32,753 nt of DNA from Thermoplasmatota archaeon. GTDB lineage: Archaea; Thermoplasmatota; Poseidoniia; Poseidoniales; Poseidoniaceae. The stretch covers positions 1 to 32,753 of the forward strand of contig JAURMD010000060.1 in the NCBI GenBank assembly GCA_030830875.1. The letters are read 5' to 3'. The stretch's first letter is position 1. Every line of letters begins with the position of its first letter. This document shows, one piece after another, positions 24,134-31,651 of this stretch. The notes under the pieces are model-generated. The model saw nothing but the letters and a program-made list of their open reading frames with translations, was not told where the DNA came from and did not search any database. The translations under genes and the position numbers were made by a program.

Positions 24134-24439
24134 GCCTCAGAGAAGGGTTCATCAAGGCGGGCGTCATGCTCCACAACGAACAGGACTGAATGGCTCCGTT
24201 GAGTGCATCCCATCCCCTCTGCGTCTGCTCTCACCCTGTTCACCTTCACTCACGGTCGCCGCAAGGCTCTTCACAAAGCCTCTGTACCACTCCGCACGGA
24301 GAAGAAATTTCACCTGCCACGGGACAAATCCTGCGCAGTCCATCGTTTTTACACCTCCAGTCTGAAGAAAGCCGTCGCCATGTCTAAATAAGGCGGTGGA
24401 CTTCGGAAGAAAGCCCGCAATGGGCAGGAAGGACTGAAA
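24134..24439 (+). other. 306-base intergenic region before the pilin gene
   Basis: No convincing gene is present; the short open frames here lack codon bias and family resemblance. The first half is pyrimidine-rich. A T5 tract at 24346-24350 could stop transcripts of the upstream operon. The last 60 bases hold the pilin promoter. It is the longest gene-free stretch in the window. Confidence 0.6.
24383..24433 (+). promoter_or_regulatory. Promoter and ribosome-binding site of the pilin gene
   Basis: A TATA-box-like TCTAAATA occupies 24383-24390 in otherwise GC-rich sequence, which predicts a transcript start near 24411. A strong Shine-Dalgarno GGAAGGA at 24427-24433 is 6 bases before ATG 24440. 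Both elements fit a separately and strongly expressed surface-protein gene. Confidence 0.6.
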
Positions 24440-24958
24440 ATGAACAACGAAAACCGAAACGAAGAGGCTGTGAGCCCCGTCATCGCGACCATCCTGATGG
24501 TGGCGATCACGGTGGTGCTGGCCGGTGTGCTGTACGTGTGGGCGAGCTCCCTTGCAGAAGGCAACACCGACGGCGACCTGACGCTGTACGTGTTCACCGC
24601 GGAAGACGCGGGCGGCACGGTCAGCGCCAACACCGACGACGCGCTCGTGCGCGTGGCCATGACCCAGGGCAGCGGCATCAACTGGGCCTCGCTTGACGTG
24701 AAGATCACCGTCGGCGAAGGCACCCCGATGACCTGCGACCGCTCCGAAGCCGGCGACGGCTCGGACGTCGAGACCGACTGCTACATGGTTGAGTACGGCA
24801 CCACCAACGATGCCGAGTGGACCATTGGCGACGGCGTGACCATCTACGAGAACGGTCAGGACCTCTGCTCTGTGAGCGAGACCTGCGCGGTTGAGGTCGT
24901 CATCGTCAACAGCCGCGAGGGCCAGACCCTCGACGAGTCGAACACCGTCGCTGAGTGA
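24440..24958 (+). CDS. Archaeal type IV pilin / archaellin-like protein
   Basis: A 172-residue exported pilin. The N-terminus EEAVSPVIATILMVAITVVL (residues 8-27) is the PF07790-type pilin/archaellin N-terminal domain: a short charged leader, a predicted prepilin-peptidase site just before it, and the hydrophobic helix that packs the fibre core. The mature part (about 40-172) is acidic, Thr/Asp-rich and beta-type. It carries four cysteines (C99, C114, C143, C149), enough for two disulfides outside the cell. The gene is monocistronic, with its own promoter and a hairpin behind the stop. No pilus assembly ATPase or membrane platform gene is in the window. Adjacent glycosyltransferase genes make glycosylation of the pilin plausible. 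Confidence 0.88.
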   Translation: MNNENRNEEAVSPVIATILMVAITVVLAGVLYVWASSLAEGNTDGDLTLYVFTAEDAGGTVSANTDDALVRVAMTQGSGINWASLDVKITVGEGTPMTCDRSEAGDGSDVETDCYMVEYGTTNDAEWTIGDGVTIYENGQDLCSVSETCAVEVVIVNSREGQTLDESNTVAE

Positions 24959-25002
24959 GCCCCTCGGGCAACCTCACGATCTTACGTCAACAGACGTGGC
25001 CG

Positions 25003-25031
25003 TCCCCCGGGTGCTGCGGCACCCGGAGGGA
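25003..25031. terminator. Stable hairpin between the pilin and a convergent glycosyltransferase gene
   Basis: CCGGGTGC-TGCG-GCACCCGG (25007-25026) is a perfect 8-bp stem capped by a C(UGCG)G loop, which belongs to the very stable UNCG class. Four more pairs extend it to 25003-25031 past a bulged A27 (position 25027). It sits 45 bases after the pilin stop and 9 bases before the end of the convergent gene. A transcript-end or stabilising role is inferred. Confidence 0.6.
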
Positions 25032-25039
25032 CCCCCCCC

Positions 25040-26260
25040 TCATTCTTGTCGCGCATCGGCGTTGGGCGTCCACAGATGGGCCGGTCGGCCTGCGAGTTCC
25101 AAGCACCACGCCTTGAGCAGCGGCACCATGCCTGCAAGCACCGTGGACACCCCACCGAGCGGCCCGGGCAACCGCCGCTCAAGCAAGCCCGCCACGAGGC
25201 ACAACAGACCAACGGTTTCAGCAACGAGGAGGCCGACGCCTGCGGGGTCCGACCATGGCGTTTCGCCGTGTTGCAACTGAACCGTCCAACGAAGCACAGC
25301 AGCGACCGCCGCCACCACCGCCAACCATGGAGCACGCAGGTGGGCATGCCGCTGGAACCGTAGCGTCCGTGCGAGGTGGGACGGTGACCGGAGGCGCCTG
25401 TACCGACGCAGGACGCGAAGTAAACCTCGAGCGCGGCGGGTGCGTTGGCGTGCCCTTCCTCGATGCGAGGACGGAGCACGGTCGCTGAAGATGGCCTCAG
25501 GTTGCTGCAGCGTGCGCCAACCGGCCGCTGCGATGGCGAGCGTGATCTGTGCATCGTCGGCGTTTGAGGTCGGGTCCAAGGCTTCGTCCGGAAGCGCACC
25601 AAGGCGGAAGGCGAGGAGGCTGCCTTCGAGGAAGGGCGTGGCCCCCATCGCACCTTCGGCCCGGCGGAGGTTGCTGAAGCGTCGACGGTGCTCAGCCTCG
25701 CGCGCGGTGGCCCCCCTTCGCTGCGGTGTCCCACCAGCTGCGCCAACCTGCTCGTTCGAAAAGCATCCGAGAAGCACGGCGAGGGAACCTTCGGCGCACG
25801 TGGCGTCCGCGTCCACCATGACAACGACGTCGGTGTGTTGCGCTTCGCGAAGATGCGTCAGCGCTGTGGCGACAGCCGCGGTTTTTCCCTTACGCGACCC
25901 CATCAGCAGCACGTCGTGGGACGCGAAGGCCTCGGGGTTGGCATCCAACCATGCAGCAGCGCGTTCCACCGTCGCGTCGTCCGAGGCCGAGTCGATCACC
26001 ACGAGACGAAGCCCGGCTGCCCCAGGCCCGGTTCCGTTGATCCGTTGCGCAGCAAGGTTGTCCAATCGGCGTTCGATGACGGACGCTTCGTTCCACGTCG
26101 GCAGCAGCACCGTTGTTCGTGAGCACACCTGAGGTGGCGCTTCCTGCACGGCGTGGTCCTCCACAGCGGCCAAGGCGCGTCGGCAGCGTGCCTCATGCAG
26201 CAGGAAGGGCACCCCAAACCAGAGCATGGCCACGCCCTCAAGCAGGCCGGTCCACAGCAT
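25040..26260 (-). CDS. Membrane-bound family 2 glycosyltransferase
   Basis: A 406-residue GT-A enzyme. After one N-terminal hydrophobic segment the catalytic domain runs from about 48: TTVLLPTWNEASVIERRLDN (49-68), LRLVVIDSASDDAT, GSRKGKTAAVATAL, VVVMVDADAT with the metal-binding DAD at 150-152, FLEGSLLAFR and the acceptor-site region SNADDAQITLAIAAAG. A RQRTRRARG stretch corresponds to the QxxRW motif of processive enzymes in altered form. Two to three transmembrane helices close the protein. It probably transfers a sugar to a lipid or polymer at the cytoplasmic membrane face. ATG 26260 is selected, preceded by GGAGG at a rather long distance. It is divergent from the following GT4 gene. Confidence 0.83.
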   Translation of the reverse strand: MLWTGLLEGVAMLWFGVPFLLHEARCRRALAAVEDHAVQEAPPQVCSRTTVLLPTWNEASVIERRLDNLAAQRINGTGPGAAGLRLVVIDSASDDATVERAAAWLDANPEAFASHDVLLMGSRKGKTAAVATALTHLREAQHTDVVVMVDADATCAEGSLAVLLGCFSNEQVGAAGGTPQRRGATAREAEHRRRFSNLRRAEGAMGATPFLEGSLLAFRLGALPDEALDPTSNADDAQITLAIAAAGWRTLQQPEAIFSDRAPSSHRGRARQRTRRARGLLRVLRRYRRLRSPSHLARTLRFQRHAHLRAPWLAVVAAVAAVLRWTVQLQHGETPWSDPAGVGLLVAETVGLLCLVAGLLERRLPGPLGGVSTVLAGMVPLLKAWCLELAGRPAHLWTPNADARQE

Positions 26261-26339
26261 GCGACGACCTTCCTCCTCTCGACCTTGAGGCCTTCCTCGG
26301 CGCCGGTGTGCTGATGGGGCATTCCTGCTTCGTCCTCGT

Positions 26340-27329
26340 GTGACCGACCTCCTGCACGTCGGACCTTCGGATTCGCCGGGAGGGATGGCGAAGGTCATGC
26401 GAACCCTGGCCACCGCGCCACCGCCGGGTTGGGCCCCGGTGCTGCAGGCTTCCCACGGGCCGAACCATGCAACGACGCTCCTTCGCGCACGCCGTGCTCG
26501 TGCAGCCCTGCGAGGCAGCCCACCAACGACACTGATCCACCTTCACGCAGCGAGCGACTGGTCCCTCCGGCGCAAACTCAGCATCGCGCGAATGGCAGGC
26601 CCCCGCCCTGTGGTGCTTCACCTGCACAGCGGCAACACGGCCTCGTGGCTGGCGGCCTCAACCGCTCGTGCCGCGCGCATCCGTTCGGCCATCGATGCCC
26701 ACGTCGATGTGGTGGTGGTCCTTGATGACGCGTGGAAAGCACGGCTGGAACCGTGGCTCGGCGAGGTGGAGGTCGTCCCGAATCCCGTGGATCAGATCCA
26801 CGTCCCCCCCACCGCTCCTTCGAGCGGCACCAACCTGCTCGTGATGGGACGCGATGCGCCCGTCAAGCGCCGTGGCTTTGCCCTCGACGTGCTCCACCAC
26901 GTCCGACGCGAACGTCCGGAGGTGCACCTTCACCTCACGGGAGGAAAGCGCTCGACCGGCGCAGGGTGGACCCGGCACGGTTGGCTTGAGGACGCTGATC
27001 GGCTACGCCTGCTGCAGTCCACCGACGTGCTGTTGCTTCCTTCCCGGTTTGAAGGGCAACCGCTGGCGGCCCTCGAAGCCCTTGCCTGTGGCGTGCCCGT
27101 CCTGGCTTCGCACGCCTTGGTCGGCCTGCCCCCCACCGTGGCTCGTCCCGACAACGACACCCTCGAGGCTTGGAGCGTCGCCGTATGTCGCCTGCTTGAC
27201 GACCGACCGTCGCAGGAAACCCTCGTGGCCTCGGTGGCCCCGCATGCGGTCGAGGCGATCACCGCACGCTGGGCCGAGGTCTACGCGCTGGCCGTGGAGC
27301 GAGCCGCCCGCCGCGGCGTGTCACCTTGA
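26340..27329 (+). CDS. Family 4 (GT-B) glycosyltransferase
   Basis: A 329-residue retaining glycosyltransferase. The N-terminal Rossmann half begins LLHVGPSDSPGGMAKVMRTL, with the glycine loop typical of GT4 enzymes. VEVVPNPVD (near 143-151) marks the hinge. The C-terminal half has NLLVMGRDAPVKRRGF and the nucleotide-sugar motif PSRFEGQPLAALEALACGVP with E238 and E246 (E-x7-E). The start is GTG 26340. The last 9 bases overlap the end of the convergent epimerase gene. The donor and acceptor are unknown; the position between other glycosyltransferases and an epimerase places it in surface glycan assembly. Confidence 0.87.
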   Translation: MTDLLHVGPSDSPGGMAKVMRTLATAPPPGWAPVLQASHGPNHATTLLRARRARAALRGSPPTTLIHLHAASDWSLRRKLSIARMAGPRPVVLHLHSGNTASWLAASTARAARIRSAIDAHVDVVVVLDDAWKARLEPWLGEVEVVPNPVDQIHVPPTAPSSGTNLLVMGRDAPVKRRGFALDVLHHVRRERPEVHLHLTGGKRSTGAGWTRHGWLEDADRLRLLQSTDVLLLPSRFEGQPLAALEALACGVPVLASHALVGLPPTVARPDNDTLEAWSVAVCRLLDDRPSQETLVASVAPHAVEAITARWAEVYALAVERAARRGVSP

Positions 27330-28286
27330 GGCGTTGGTGAGCCGTTCGTCCACCATCCGTGCAAGCCCGTCTTCGAGCGACACGGTGGCTTGCCATCCGA
27401 GTTCTTCGCGAATGGCGTCCACACAGGCGAGCGAATCGGTGATGTCGCCGGGTCGAGGAGGTCCAAACTCTGGGTTGAGGTGTGCACCGTCCACGCCGCG
27501 TGCGCGCAAGGCACCGGCCAACGTGTGCACGAGGTCCAGTAAGGACACGCGACGACCCGTCGCCACGTTGTACGCGTGCCGTGGCGTCGGACGCCACGGC
27601 GCCGTCGTAAGGTGGAGCAACAGGCCAGCCACGTCGTCCACGTGCACGAAATCCCGGGTTTGCTTACCCGTTCCAAGGATGCGGGGTGACGTTCCACCGC
27701 ACATGCGGTCCACGAAAGCGGGGATCACCGCTGCGTAGGCTCCATCAGCCCGCTGACCGGTTCCGTAGACGTTGAAGAAACGAAGGGCAAGCGCTTCCCA
27801 ACCCGCTGCACGCCGTCGGAGGACCTCTGCTTCGTTGGCCCATTTGCTGTCGGCATAGGGCGAAAGGCGCTTTCCTGCCGCGTCTTCACCCAGGGGCAGG
27901 TCGGCTGCGTCGCCGTACACGGCGGCGGACGAAGCGAGCACCAAGCGCCGAATGCCGCGGGCCTCCATGTCGTTGGCCAAGCCTTCCGTGGCGTGGATGT
28001 TGATCGACGCCGTCTCCTGTGGGTCCTCGACCGAGCGGGCCACCGAAACCTGCGCAGCGAGGTGAACAACGGCCTCGACCCCTTCCAAGGCCTGAGCCCG
28101 GGCCTCGGGGTCACGCAGGTCGCCCCGTACGGCGTGTCCTCCCTTGGCTTCGAGCGCTTCCAAGCGTTCCACGCGCCCTGTGCTGAGGTCGTCGAGCACG
28201 GTCACCGCGTGCCCTGCCTCAAGGGCGAGGGCGGCGACGCGACCGCCGATGAAACCGGCGCCGCCGGTGATGAGCAACCTCGTCAT
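27321..28286 (-). CDS. NAD-dependent sugar-nucleotide epimerase/dehydratase
   Basis: A 321-residue extended short-chain dehydrogenase. GGAGFIGGRVAAL (8-20) is the NAD-binding GxxGxxG loop, followed by VLDDLSTGRVERL. SSAAVYGD (119-126) and YADSK (Y144, K148) provide the catalytic Ser-Tyr-Lys set. RFFNVYGTGQR and GKQTRDFVHVDDVA are typical of the UDP-glucose/UDP-GlcNAc 4-epimerase subgroup. It most likely supplies UDP-galactose, UDP-GalNAc or a related sugar for the neighbouring transferases. The start is ATG 28286. It is divergent from the PP-loop gene and convergent, with a 9-base overlap, with the GT4 gene. Confidence 0.9.
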   Translation of the reverse strand: MTRLLITGGAGFIGGRVAALALEAGHAVTVLDDLSTGRVERLEALEAKGGHAVRGDLRDPEARAQALEGVEAVVHLAAQVSVARSVEDPQETASINIHATEGLANDMEARGIRRLVLASSAAVYGDAADLPLGEDAAGKRLSPYADSKWANEAEVLRRRAAGWEALALRFFNVYGTGQRADGAYAAVIPAFVDRMCGGTSPRILGTGKQTRDFVHVDDVAGLLLHLTTAPWRPTPRHAYNVATGRRVSLLDLVHTLAGALRARGVDGAHLNPEFGPPRPGDITDSLACVDAIREELGWQATVSLEDGLARMVDERLTNASR

Positions 28287-28356
28287 GCCTTCGGGTTCGC
28301 CTCGCCGTCCATCAAGGTTCAACCTACAACGCGGCAACCTGAAGCATCGAGTTGAC

Positions 28357-29739
28357 GTGAATCCGTTCATGGGGCTGTGGCGAAAAGAGCTCTTGCGTCG
28401 TGCCTACAACAACGGAGACGATTCCCGTGTCGACCGTTTGTCGCGCACCTTGCTCAACCACCCCAAGCATGCGCCATTCGCGCGAGATGTGCTCATTCGA
28501 AGCATGTGGAGGAGACGACGTTGGGAGGATGTTGTGGATTTGTGTCGCCGATGGCCTGAATCGGATGTGCACGCCCTCGCGGGGCGTGCCGGCCAACACC
28601 TTGAGCGAAGGCATCCTCCGAAGAAGACTTACCCTTCTGAACGGCCGCCGGAGGGACTTGGGCATGTAGACTGGAATGCTACCGATCTTCACCGCATGTG
28701 GCATCAGGTCGAGCAGAAGCTGTGGTTTCGACACCCATGGGGTTGGTGCCATTGGGACATGCCTGCAGGGTGGTCGTTGGACTCCACCCATCCTGCATTG
28801 ATTGAACTCGCTGCTGACGTGCTGTTGCGACCTTGGGTGAAGGAGGTCATGGCCCCCTTGACCACAGGGAGGGAGAAAGGGTCTCGACTTGGGCTTGCTT
28901 GGTCCTGTGGTGTCGATTCAACTGCGGCCATGTTGTTGCTTAACGACGAAACGGTTCTCGCGTATCACGAGCGGGATGTCCAGTCGATGTTGGACCACCG
29001 AAATGCGAAGCACCTGATCAAGAAGGTCCAATCGCTTGGCCGTGATGTCCTTGTGGTTCGATCAGACCACGAATTGATTCGTACGAACCATGGCAAGATG
29101 ATAGGTTTTTCAACGGATTATGCGAGTGGAGTTCACCTCATCCTGCTGGCGGATTGGCTCGATTTGGCTGGTATTGCGTTCGGTGTCCCCATCGACAACA
29201 CCTGGCTGCACAAAGGACGGACCTTCCGGGATTTTTCTCAATCCGCCCACTGGATTGCATGGCAAGCTCGCTTCCATGAAGCAGGATTGGACCTCGTTCT
29301 GCCAATCAACCATATCTCGGAAGCAGGAGCACTCCGAATTGTCCAAGCCAGTGCGTTAGCGTCGGACGTCAACTCCTGCATGAGGGGGGACGGCCTTGGT
29401 GGGTGCGGTCGATGTTGGAAGTGCTTCCATAAGAACGGGCCAATGGGCCGTCCGTACGATGTTTCAAGCCACGAGATCTCCACGTTTCTCTCTCAGCGAC
29501 CGTTGCGAACGGCGCAGCACGCGCTCTGGGCGCTCAAACATCTTGGTCTCGAGGATTTGGTCCCTGACCTTCAGCCTCTCTTGAAGGAAGATCTTGGTTG
29601 GTGGGAATCGGCGTTCGAACCAGGTCTCGAACTGATTCCAAACCCGTGGAGGGCTGAGGTGGAATCCCGAACGCGTGAACTTCTCGAAGTGAAGGGTGTT
29701 GAGTCCCCCTTGGTGAAGGTCAACCTCTTCGCAGATTGA
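28357..29739 (+). CDS. PP-loop (ATP pyrophosphatase-like) protein with cysteine knuckle
   Basis: A 460-residue protein not assigned to a named family. Residues 1-90 are basic and helical. The core begins near 178 with GLAWSCGVDSTAAMLLL, a PP-loop in which SGG-V-D-S reads SCGVDS (183-188). This fold adenylates carbonyl or carboxyl groups, as in QueC, asparagine synthetase and sugar amidotransferases. A cluster of cysteines C341, C350, C353, C356 (GGCGRCWKC) probably binds zinc. The setting among glycosyltransferases suggests modification of a sugar or of the glycan, for instance amidation; this is inference. The start is GTG 28357; ATG 28369 is also possible. A/T content rises from this gene onward. 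Confidence 0.7.
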   Translation: MNPFMGLWRKELLRRAYNNGDDSRVDRLSRTLLNHPKHAPFARDVLIRSMWRRRRWEDVVDLCRRWPESDVHALAGRAGQHLERRHPPKKTYPSERPPEGLGHVDWNATDLHRMWHQVEQKLWFRHPWGWCHWDMPAGWSLDSTHPALIELAADVLLRPWVKEVMAPLTTGREKGSRLGLAWSCGVDSTAAMLLLNDETVLAYHERDVQSMLDHRNAKHLIKKVQSLGRDVLVVRSDHELIRTNHGKMIGFSTDYASGVHLILLADWLDLAGIAFGVPIDNTWLHKGRTFRDFSQSAHWIAWQARFHEAGLDLVLPINHISEAGALRIVQASALASDVNSCMRGDGLGGCGRCWKCFHKNGPMGRPYDVSSHEISTFLSQRPLRTAQHALWALKHLGLEDLVPDLQPLLKEDLGWWESAFEPGLELIPNPWRAEVESRTRELLEVKGVESPLVKVNLFAD

Positions 29740-29795
29740 GCATGCATCAAGCCCTCATCCCCCAACGGTGAAGAAGGATTCCGCAAAGCGAAGAC

Positions 29796-31124
29796 GTGAT
29801 GGAAGTGTCTGGGCCATCGGCCGAGGAGCAGACTCGCTCCCTTCAGGCTGAAATCCAAAGGCTTCGACGTGACCGTCAGCGGCTTCGCCAGACCGTATCG
29901 TTCCGTCTGGGTCTTCATCTCACGACCGCTGTTCGTCGTCCATGGCGGTTGCTTGCGCTTCCAATCAGTTTCCCGTGGCTGGCCGTTCGGCTTGGCCTCG
30001 AACGGCTCGGGCGCACACCTGCTCTGCTTCCCGATCTTGATGTCATGGAGAAAAAGCGTTCGAAGTCGGTCGTTCTCTTCCCAACAAACGGGGTTGGATT
30101 TGGGCATTTTACACGGATGTATGCCTTAGCAAAGCGATTGAGAGAGGCGGATTCAGAACTTGAAATCGTGTTCTTCACGACCATGCCAACGTTGCACATT
30201 CCATATGCGGACAATTTTCCAACCTACCATCTTGCAGGTCGAGGAAAACACAAATCATTGGAACCATCAACGTGGAACGGACTTGTCGAAGATATGCTTC
30301 ATATGGTGCTCGACGTTCATCGACCTGCAGTCTTCGTGTTTGATGGGGCCTTTCCATACCGAGGCATGCTCAACGCCATCGTGCAAGAATCGAACATGCA
30401 CCGAATTTGGGTTCGCCGTGGCATGTTTCGCGAAGGCTCCAGCATACCTGTTGACAGCATTTCGTGCTTCGATCTGCTTGTTCGACCTGGTGATGCGCTG
30501 CCCCCCGCTCTCGACGGCATTGAGGTTGGCACAAACGAATTGGAAGTTGAGACCATGCTGGTGGTCGAGCCGAACGATATGCTTGACCGCGCAGCAGCTC
30601 GGCGGCGCCTCGGTCTGCCAATGGATGCTCGTGCCGTCTACGTTCAACTCGGTGCAGGGCGCATCAACGACATCGAATCCGAAGTCCGACGCGTGGTCGA
30701 TGCCCTTCACAAGGAGCCTGACGTCCACGTGGTGCTTGGTGAATCCATGCTGGGCGAACGCCTGGATGTTGACCTTGATCGGATTCACCTGTTGCGTGAT
30801 TACCCGAATGCCCTGTACCTCAAAGCCTTCGATGCGAGCGTTCAAGCGGGTGGCTACAACTCCTTCCATGAGATGCGGTCCCTCCGGATTCCAACGTTGT
30901 TCCTCCCCAACCTTTCCACAGGCATGGATGATCAGGTTGCACGGTGCAACGTCGCGGTGGATGAAGGCTGGGGGTGCGTCAACCTCGACCGTTCCTCTGA
31001 CTCCATCGCGCACGATGTTGACGCGTTGTTGTCTCTGAAACCTCAACCCCTCCCTGCCGCAGAAGCGAACGGGGCCAGAACCCTTTCCTCGCACATTTTG
31101 TCGTTGTTCGGAGAGGATGCATGA
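29796..31124 (+). CDS. GT-B glycosyltransferase, MurG/GT28-like, with N-terminal coiled coil
   Basis: A 442-residue protein. Residues 8-35 are a charged coiled coil (RSLQAEIQRLRRDRQRLRQT), then a weakly hydrophobic stretch at 48-66 that may touch the membrane. From about 90 a GT-B fold starts with VVLFPTNGVGFGHFTRMYAL, whose G-x-G-H-x-x-R loop is that of MurG and diacylglycerol glucosyltransferases. The C-terminal half has RAVYVQLGAGRIND and VQAGGYNSFHEM, the position where GT28 enzymes bind the nucleotide sugar (A-G-x-x-S-x-x-E). The start is GTG 29796 or ATG 29799. Its stop overlaps the next start in ATGATG. Substrates are unknown. Base composition is clearly lower in G+C than in the first 28 kb. 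Confidence 0.75.
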   Translation: MMEVSGPSAEEQTRSLQAEIQRLRRDRQRLRQTVSFRLGLHLTTAVRRPWRLLALPISFPWLAVRLGLERLGRTPALLPDLDVMEKKRSKSVVLFPTNGVGFGHFTRMYALAKRLREADSELEIVFFTTMPTLHIPYADNFPTYHLAGRGKHKSLEPSTWNGLVEDMLHMVLDVHRPAVFVFDGAFPYRGMLNAIVQESNMHRIWVRRGMFREGSSIPVDSISCFDLLVRPGDALPPALDGIEVGTNELEVETMLVVEPNDMLDRAAARRRLGLPMDARAVYVQLGAGRINDIESEVRRVVDALHKEPDVHVVLGESMLGERLDVDLDRIHLLRDYPNALYLKAFDASVQAGGYNSFHEMRSLRIPTLFLPNLSTGMDDQVARCNVAVDEGWGCVNLDRSSDSIAHDVDALLSLKPQPLPAAEANGARTLSSHILSLFGEDA

Positions 31125-31651
31125 TGGATCCGGACCCGGTCTGGATGCTCCCAGAATCGGCCATGTCGTGGATTGAGTCAACGTTGCCAAACGGAGCGCA
31201 CATCCTTGAATTCGGAAGCGGCCATGGGACGGACCGGCTCGCACGCAGGTTTGAGATGCTCAGCGTTGAGCACGATGCCGAATGGGTGGAACGGTGTCCA
31301 ACACCATGCATCCACGCGCCAATTGAGGAGAACGCGACGTCTTTTTCTGCCGGTGAGCAGGGGTGGTATCGGCTTTCGGTGGTGCTCGAATCGATTCCAA
31401 CTGACCTTGATTTGGTCATTGTCGATGGACCTCCAGGATCCATCGGGCGTACCGGTCTCTTGCAAAGCCTACATGCACTCCCTAGTGACGTTCCTTTTAT
31501 CGTGGACGATGTCCATCGACAAGCGGAGTCGGCATTGTTCATGAAGCTTGAAGCATGGCACTCGGGGTCAGCCACGTGGCATTGGATGGAGCATGACGGA
31601 ATTGCCAAAGGGCGTGCTTGGGGGATTTTGATGGTGGAGGGTGGCCAATGA
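31121..31651 (+). CDS. Small SAM-methyltransferase-like protein
   Basis: A 176-residue Rossmann-type protein. [18 protein letters not shown] (27-44) is a class I methyltransferase motif [10 protein letters not shown] supplies the acidic residue of the next strand, and [14 protein letters not shown] (96-109) is the motif IV region. This pattern resembles small methyltransferases and related proteins found in surface polysaccharide loci, which often methylate terminal sugars. Catalysis is not proven by these motifs alone. It is translationally coupled at both ends: its ATG overlaps the GT-B stop and its TGA overlaps the next ATG, each by ATGA. Confidence 0.72.
   Translation: MMDPDPVWMLPESAMSWIESTLPNGAHILEFGSGHGTDRLARRFEMLSVEHDAEWVERCPTPCIHAPIEENATSFSAGEQGWYRLSVVLESIPTDLDLVIVDGPPGSIGRTGLLQSLHALPSDVPFIVDDVHRQAESALFMKLEAWHSGSATWHWMEHDGIAKGRAWGILMVEGGQ

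Noticed and set aside
24134-24391. Short open frames and a possible RNA gene in the spacer before the pilin
   Set aside because: No codon bias, ribosome-binding site, cloverleaf or conserved RNA fold could be recognised.
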